From NCBI GenBank assembly GCA_029259995.1, contig JAJDEC010000468.1, positions 1-9,141 of the forward strand: a DNA stretch of 9,141 bases, read 5' to 3'. The translations under genes and the position numbers were made by a program. Below, piece by piece: positions 6,224 to 9,141 of this stretch (position 1 is its first letter; each line of letters starts with the position of its first letter). The DNA comes from Phycisphaerae bacterium. GTDB taxonomy: Bacteria > Planctomycetota > Phycisphaerae > UBA1845 > UTPLA1. Under the pieces are notes generated by a model. It was not told the DNA's origin. It ran no database searches and saw nothing but the letters and a program-made list of their open reading frames with translations.

Positions 6224-6382
6224 GGAAGAGATTGTAATTCGCCCGCGGCGGTTCGGTCCACCCGAGCACATCCAGGCAAACGAATCTGGTTCGGATTGCG
6301 CGAGGGGAATGCAACGGAGTCCGATCGTCGCCGCATCGGCAGACCATCAGTTTTCGGACTGAGGCGGAACGCAAGTCCTCGA

Positions 6383-7201
6383 CTATGCCTTCAATTTCGC
6401 GCGAAACAGATCGTAGTGAAGCCATCGGCGGCGAAGCATCTTGGCCATCACGGCAAGAAATCCGACGCGACCACGAAATCCCTTTGTCGCCTTCCACGTC
6501 GAAAAGAACCCGTTACCGCGAATCTCGTCGAGGCCGTCCTCGAGCGCATCGGATACTGGCTGTGCCGCGTCTTCGTGATGCAACAGCTCGAATCCGTGTT
6601 CGCGAAACGCCAGTTTGTATTCGACGGCCGACCAGAGATGGACGTTGGAATTGAACTGACTCGGCAGCTTGTTGAGCATTTCGATCGGCGCAAACATGAG
6701 CTTGCGCGTCGTCGTCACATCGCCGAGACAGAGCGTGCCGCCGGGCCTGAGGACGCGCCGACATTCCGCGATGAATGCACTCTTGTCTGCATAATGCAGC
6801 GCCGACTCAAGATTGAAGATCACATCGACGGAATCGGTTTCCAGCGGCAGCTTGTGGGCGTCGCCCTGGATGAATCGCGGCCGATTGGCATCCCCGTTCC
6901 AACGTCGGGATGCGGCTTTGACGCTCGTGCCCAGATATTCGAGCCCCAACAATTGCCCGGGCTTGTAGCGATCGAAAATCCAGCCGGTCGGCCCGCCGAT
7001 TCCGCAACCAACATCGAGCACAGTCGACGCCGACGTAATCGGTGTGTCACCCAGAAGCTGCCAAACAAGCGACTGTTGATGTTCGTCGAACGTCTCGTTG
7101 CCGCGCTTGGCGGCGTAGCCGCAGTTGTATCCGCGCAGATTGCGTGCCTGCGTCAGTTTCCAGTTCGGCTCGTAATGCGCCTGCATCGTGCGCTGCGACA
7201 T
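6383..7201 (-). CDS. Class I SAM-dependent methyltransferase
   Basis: A 272-residue soluble methyltransferase. Motif I VLDVGCGIGG (61-70) forms the SAM-binding glycine loop. LGLEYLG (85-91) ends beta2, with E88 as the likely ribose-binding acid. GDAHKLPL (113-120) carries the adenine-contact Asp. DVIFNLESALHYADK (126-140) is motif IV, followed by CRRVLRPGGTL (147-157). The ESALHY stretch and overall order resemble the small-molecule O-/N-/C-methyltransferases related to RebM, EryG and dimethylglycine methyltransferases, but the substrate is unknown. The C-terminal third (about 165-272) is Arg/Lys-rich near the end (KMLRRRW, 254-260) and may dock a partner or lipid; this is inference. The ATG at 7201 is supported by GAAGGA 9 bases upstream. 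It precedes ribH on the same strand by 159 bases, so joint transcription is possible but not evident. It could be a quinone, lipid or natural-product enzyme. Confidence 0.9.
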   Translation of the reverse strand: MSQRTMQAHYEPNWKLTQARNLRGYNCGYAAKRGNETFDEHQQSLVWQLLGDTPITSASTVLDVGCGIGGPTGWIFDRYKPGQLLGLEYLGTSVKAASRRWNGDANRPRFIQGDAHKLPLETDSVDVIFNLESALHYADKSAFIAECRRVLRPGGTLCLGDVTTTRKLMFAPIEMLNKLPSQFNSNVHLWSAVEYKLAFREHGFELLHHEDAAQPVSDALEDGLDEIRGNGFFSTWKATKGFRGRVGFLAVMAKMLRRRWLHYDLFRAKLKA

Positions 7202-7316
7202 GAATTCGAGTCCTTCATCGTGCCGGCCTCGTTGCCGTGCGTTTTCTGCATCCTACCTCCGACGAGCGGTCTTGACCGTCGGACGCCGTCTCTCAAAGCA
7301 GCATTGTAGGGCCAAA

Positions 7317-7349
7317 TCCGCTCCTGCGGTACGTCGATCCGCAGGCGGA
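7317..7349 (-). terminator. Possible terminator hairpin after the Asp-box protein gene
   Basis: On the plus strand, TCCG-CT-CCTGCGG (7317-7329) pairs with CCGCAGG-CGGA (7339-7349), giving 11 pairs with a 2-base bulge and a 9-base loop. In the minus direction it begins 51 bases past the stop at 7401 and is followed by only three T residues (complement of 7314-7316). It is therefore a weak intrinsic terminator at best. Confidence 0.35.
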
Positions 7350-7400
7350 ATCGATGGGAAATCCTGTTTCAGCGCAGGAAATCGGGGCGATGACGGGCGT

Positions 7401-9104
7401 TCAGGGAAGCAGTCGGCCCGTGATAAATCGTTGGATGTCTCGTCCGTCGACAAGTCCGTCGCTGTTGGCGTCAAACAAACACAGATCGCCCTCGAGCTCC
7501 GACGGCTTGAGCAGTGCGAGCTGGAAATGCGGAATCGAGTCGTAGATGTCCTCACACGCATCCAGCACCTGGTTGTCATTGCAATCCAGGCCCGTGCCGA
7601 CGAGCATTTCGTTGGCATCATGAACGCCGTTGCCGTTGCAGTCTGCGACGATCCGCATGAAGTAGACATCCTGTTCACCATTGAACGTCGCGGCGAACGC
7701 GAGACTCGCGCCATTCGCATCGGCGATCATGTGATAATAATCGCCCAGCTTGTTCTGGCTCGGATATCCCAAGGTGTGGTTGAACGTCGGCGTCACAGGA
7801 ATGCTCGGCGACCAGTGATCTCCGGCGTTGATCGAATACGAATAATACATCTGCGAGAATGTCTGCGAAGGATCGTCGCGCGTGTCATTCCAAACAGCGT
7901 CAATGCGACCGTTCGTCGATACCGCCATCGTGCCGAACCACTGGCTCGACAGGCCCGCCTCGGGATCATCATTCACGCGAATGGGCGAAGTCCAGGTCGA
8001 GCCGCCATCCGTGCTTCGAATGAACATGACGTCGAGTGGGTCAATTCCCGGCGGATTGACGGAAGCGAGCACGTAGATATTCCCGTTGTTCGCCCCCTGC
8101 GCGTGATCCGTTGCAAGCCAGACGTGACCGAGCAGGCCGCCCGGATTCGGCGCCGTACCGATGACGGTCGCGCCGCCGAGATCAATCGCAGTCGCCTCGG
8201 CATCGAAAACCGGCGTCTGCATCGGATCCTGGGCGTTTGTCGATTTCTGAAACAGATGCGTCTGGCCGTTCAACGCGGCCCCCGCCAGAAACAGCGTTCC
8301 GTCGGGCGCGACATCGAGCGTGCCCCATTTCATGCTGGGCGTCGGAATGATCTGCGGCGCCTCGAACGAGGCGGCGCCATCGATCGATCGCGTGAAGTCG
8401 GTATCGCCGCAGCAGGAAAACTGCTCGTTCCAGAATTGGTAAAGGTTTCCGCGCCCCGGTCCGCTGGTTCGATCCACGGCAATCCACTGTTTGTCACCGC
8501 CGAACGCCGTCACGGGCGCCGCCCACGTGGCGCCGCCGTCTGTTGACTTGAACACTTCCGCCGACGTCACGGAACTCAGACTCGAATAATAGAAATTGCC
8601 GTCCAGATCGAATGACAGCACGGGATCGCTGCGAAACTGGCCGGGATCGAGGACGCCGGGAAACGTCCAGGACGCCCCGCCGTCCGTGCTGTAGCCGATG
8701 CCCGCCTGTCGAAAATTCGACGCTGTCGTATCGAACTGCCGCCAGCCGATGGCCATGCGCATCGGGTTCGTCGGATCGATGGCGATGGAGGGCTCGTTGG
8801 CCGCGTCCCCGAGAATGTTGGCGCCGAACGCGTCGACGTTGACCTGGACAGCGTTGAAGGTGCCGAACGTGACGGGACCGCCGCGGGGACCGGCGCCGGG
8901 CACATGCACGGCAGGAATTCCCGGCGGATCATCGGGCATTTCAGGTTGATAGATGGCAGGATCCGTCGGCGGATTTGCCGATGCCGTGTTCGCGCAGAAC
9001 AGGATCGCAATCGCGAACGCGAATCGACATCCGCGCGCATGCGTCCGCAGGATTTGGCGTCGTCGAATTTGACGGCGCAACGAACGCGCCAAGAGCGAAT
9101 TCAT
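7401..9104 (-). CDS. Secreted Asp-box (BNR, sialidase-like) protein with dockerin-like tail
   Basis: A 567-residue exported protein. The N-terminus is strongly basic (RRQIRRRQILR), followed by the hydrophobic FAFAIAILFCANTASA, with a signal-peptidase site after ASA (about residue 43). Five Asp-box motifs mark a beta-propeller: STDGGASW (139-146), STDGGATW (187-194), SIDGAASF (240-247), STDGGSTW (364-371) and SINAGDHW (424-431). NEPSIAIDP and AIGWRQF near 103-124 are typical of planctomycete-type exo-sialidase-like proteins. I could not find the FRIP motif of true sialidases, so a sugar-cleaving activity is not claimed. The tail holds acidic loops at 488-499 (DCNGNGVHDANE) and 507-518 (DCNDNQVLDACE), then a dockerin/EF-hand-like half-motif DANSDGLVDGRD at 545-556, suggesting calcium binding and possible surface attachment. 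The ATG at 9104 has AAAGGG 10 bases upstream; a GTG at 9131 would add nine residues before the signal peptide. Confidence 0.88.
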   Translation of the reverse strand: MNSLLARSLRRQIRRRQILRTHARGCRFAFAIAILFCANTASANPPTDPAIYQPEMPDDPPGIPAVHVPGAGPRGGPVTFGTFNAVQVNVDAFGANILGDAANEPSIAIDPTNPMRMAIGWRQFDTTASNFRQAGIGYSTDGGASWTFPGVLDPGQFRSDPVLSFDLDGNFYYSSLSSVTSAEVFKSTDGGATWAAPVTAFGGDKQWIAVDRTSGPGRGNLYQFWNEQFSCCGDTDFTRSIDGAASFEAPQIIPTPSMKWGTLDVAPDGTLFLAGAALNGQTHLFQKSTNAQDPMQTPVFDAEATAIDLGGATVIGTAPNPGGLLGHVWLATDHAQGANNGNIYVLASVNPPGIDPLDVMFIRSTDGGSTWTSPIRVNDDPEAGLSSQWFGTMAVSTNGRIDAVWNDTRDDPSQTFSQMYYSYSINAGDHWSPSIPVTPTFNHTLGYPSQNKLGDYYHMIADANGASLAFAATFNGEQDVYFMRIVADCNGNGVHDANEMLVGTGLDCNDNQVLDACEDIYDSIPHFQLALLKPSELEGDLCLFDANSDGLVDGRDIQRFITGRLLP

Positions 9105-9114
9105 GGATACAGCA

Positions 9115-9124
9115 CCCTTTCCCC
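9115..9124 (-). promoter_or_regulatory. Ribosome binding site deciding the Asp-box protein start
   Basis: On the minus strand GGGGAAAGGG lies 10 bases before the ATG at 9104. An upstream GTG at 9131 would place this site inside the coding sequence, so the ATG is preferred. Confidence 0.6.
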
Positions 9125-9141
9125 AAGGCACGCGCCGCCGC

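Noticed and set aside
6224..6382. FMN riboswitch or small gene upstream of ribH
   Set aside because: No RFN-like conserved blocks were visible. Only short competing stems (CCGAT/ATCGG and AGTCCG/CGGACT) are present, and no coding frame with a ribosome binding site.
5945..7309. 454-codon open frame on the plus strand
   Set aside because: It runs across ribH, the methyltransferase and the gap between them on the opposite strand and shows no domain. It is a shadow of GC-rich coding DNA.
7188..8546. 452-codon open frame on the plus strand opposite the Asp-box gene
   Set aside because: Antisense to a protein with clear motifs. Its own translation is Arg/Val-rich and lacks any recognisable family.

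Overview
The window looks like chromosomal DNA of a Planctomycetota bacterium, possibly Phycisphaerae-like. This is inference from protein style, because there is no rRNA or other marker gene. The main clue is the large secreted protein at the right end. It carries Asp-box repeats, then acidic DCNxN...D..E loops and a dockerin-like half-motif, a C-terminal style common in that phylum. The DNA is GC-rich, the genes are loosely spaced rather than packed in tight operons, and intergenic DNA carries strong palindromes. No tRNA, rRNA, CRISPR array, transposase, integrase or phage gene was seen, and every gene appears intact.

Layout, left to right. (1) At 2-328 there is an edge hairpin and a small three-helix membrane protein. 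It lies 32 bases downstream of hutI (imidazolonepropionase, histidine breakdown) on the minus strand, so the two may be co-transcribed. (2) A 298-base divergent gap (1615-1912) separates hutI from a plus-strand secreted endonuclease I-family nuclease with two tandem lamin-tail-like repeats. (3) A 234-base gap (3824-4057) is rich in inverted repeats and leads into a plus-strand PAS/HD-GYP protein, a probable c-di-GMP phosphodiesterase. (4) Convergent to it, on the minus strand, are a GNAT acetyltransferase, lumazine synthase (ribH) and a class I SAM-dependent methyltransferase. They are separated by about 100-160 bases, so they need not be one operon. (5) At the right edge is a minus-strand secreted Asp-box (BNR) protein with calcium-loop and dockerin-like C-terminal motifs.

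The genes do not form an obvious single pathway. Two products are exported (nuclease and Asp-box protein) and suit breakdown or binding of extracellular polymers. HutI and RibH are housekeeping metabolism, and the HD-GYP protein is cytoplasmic signalling. I found no convincing new multi-gene system. The most interesting non-coding structure is around the HD-GYP start. The G-run and start codon there can pair either with an upstream arm that also forms its own long hairpin, or with a C-run just inside the gene. That arrangement would suit translational control, but this is untested. The composite palindrome at 3848-3900 looks like a dispersed repeat family and is the second item to check.
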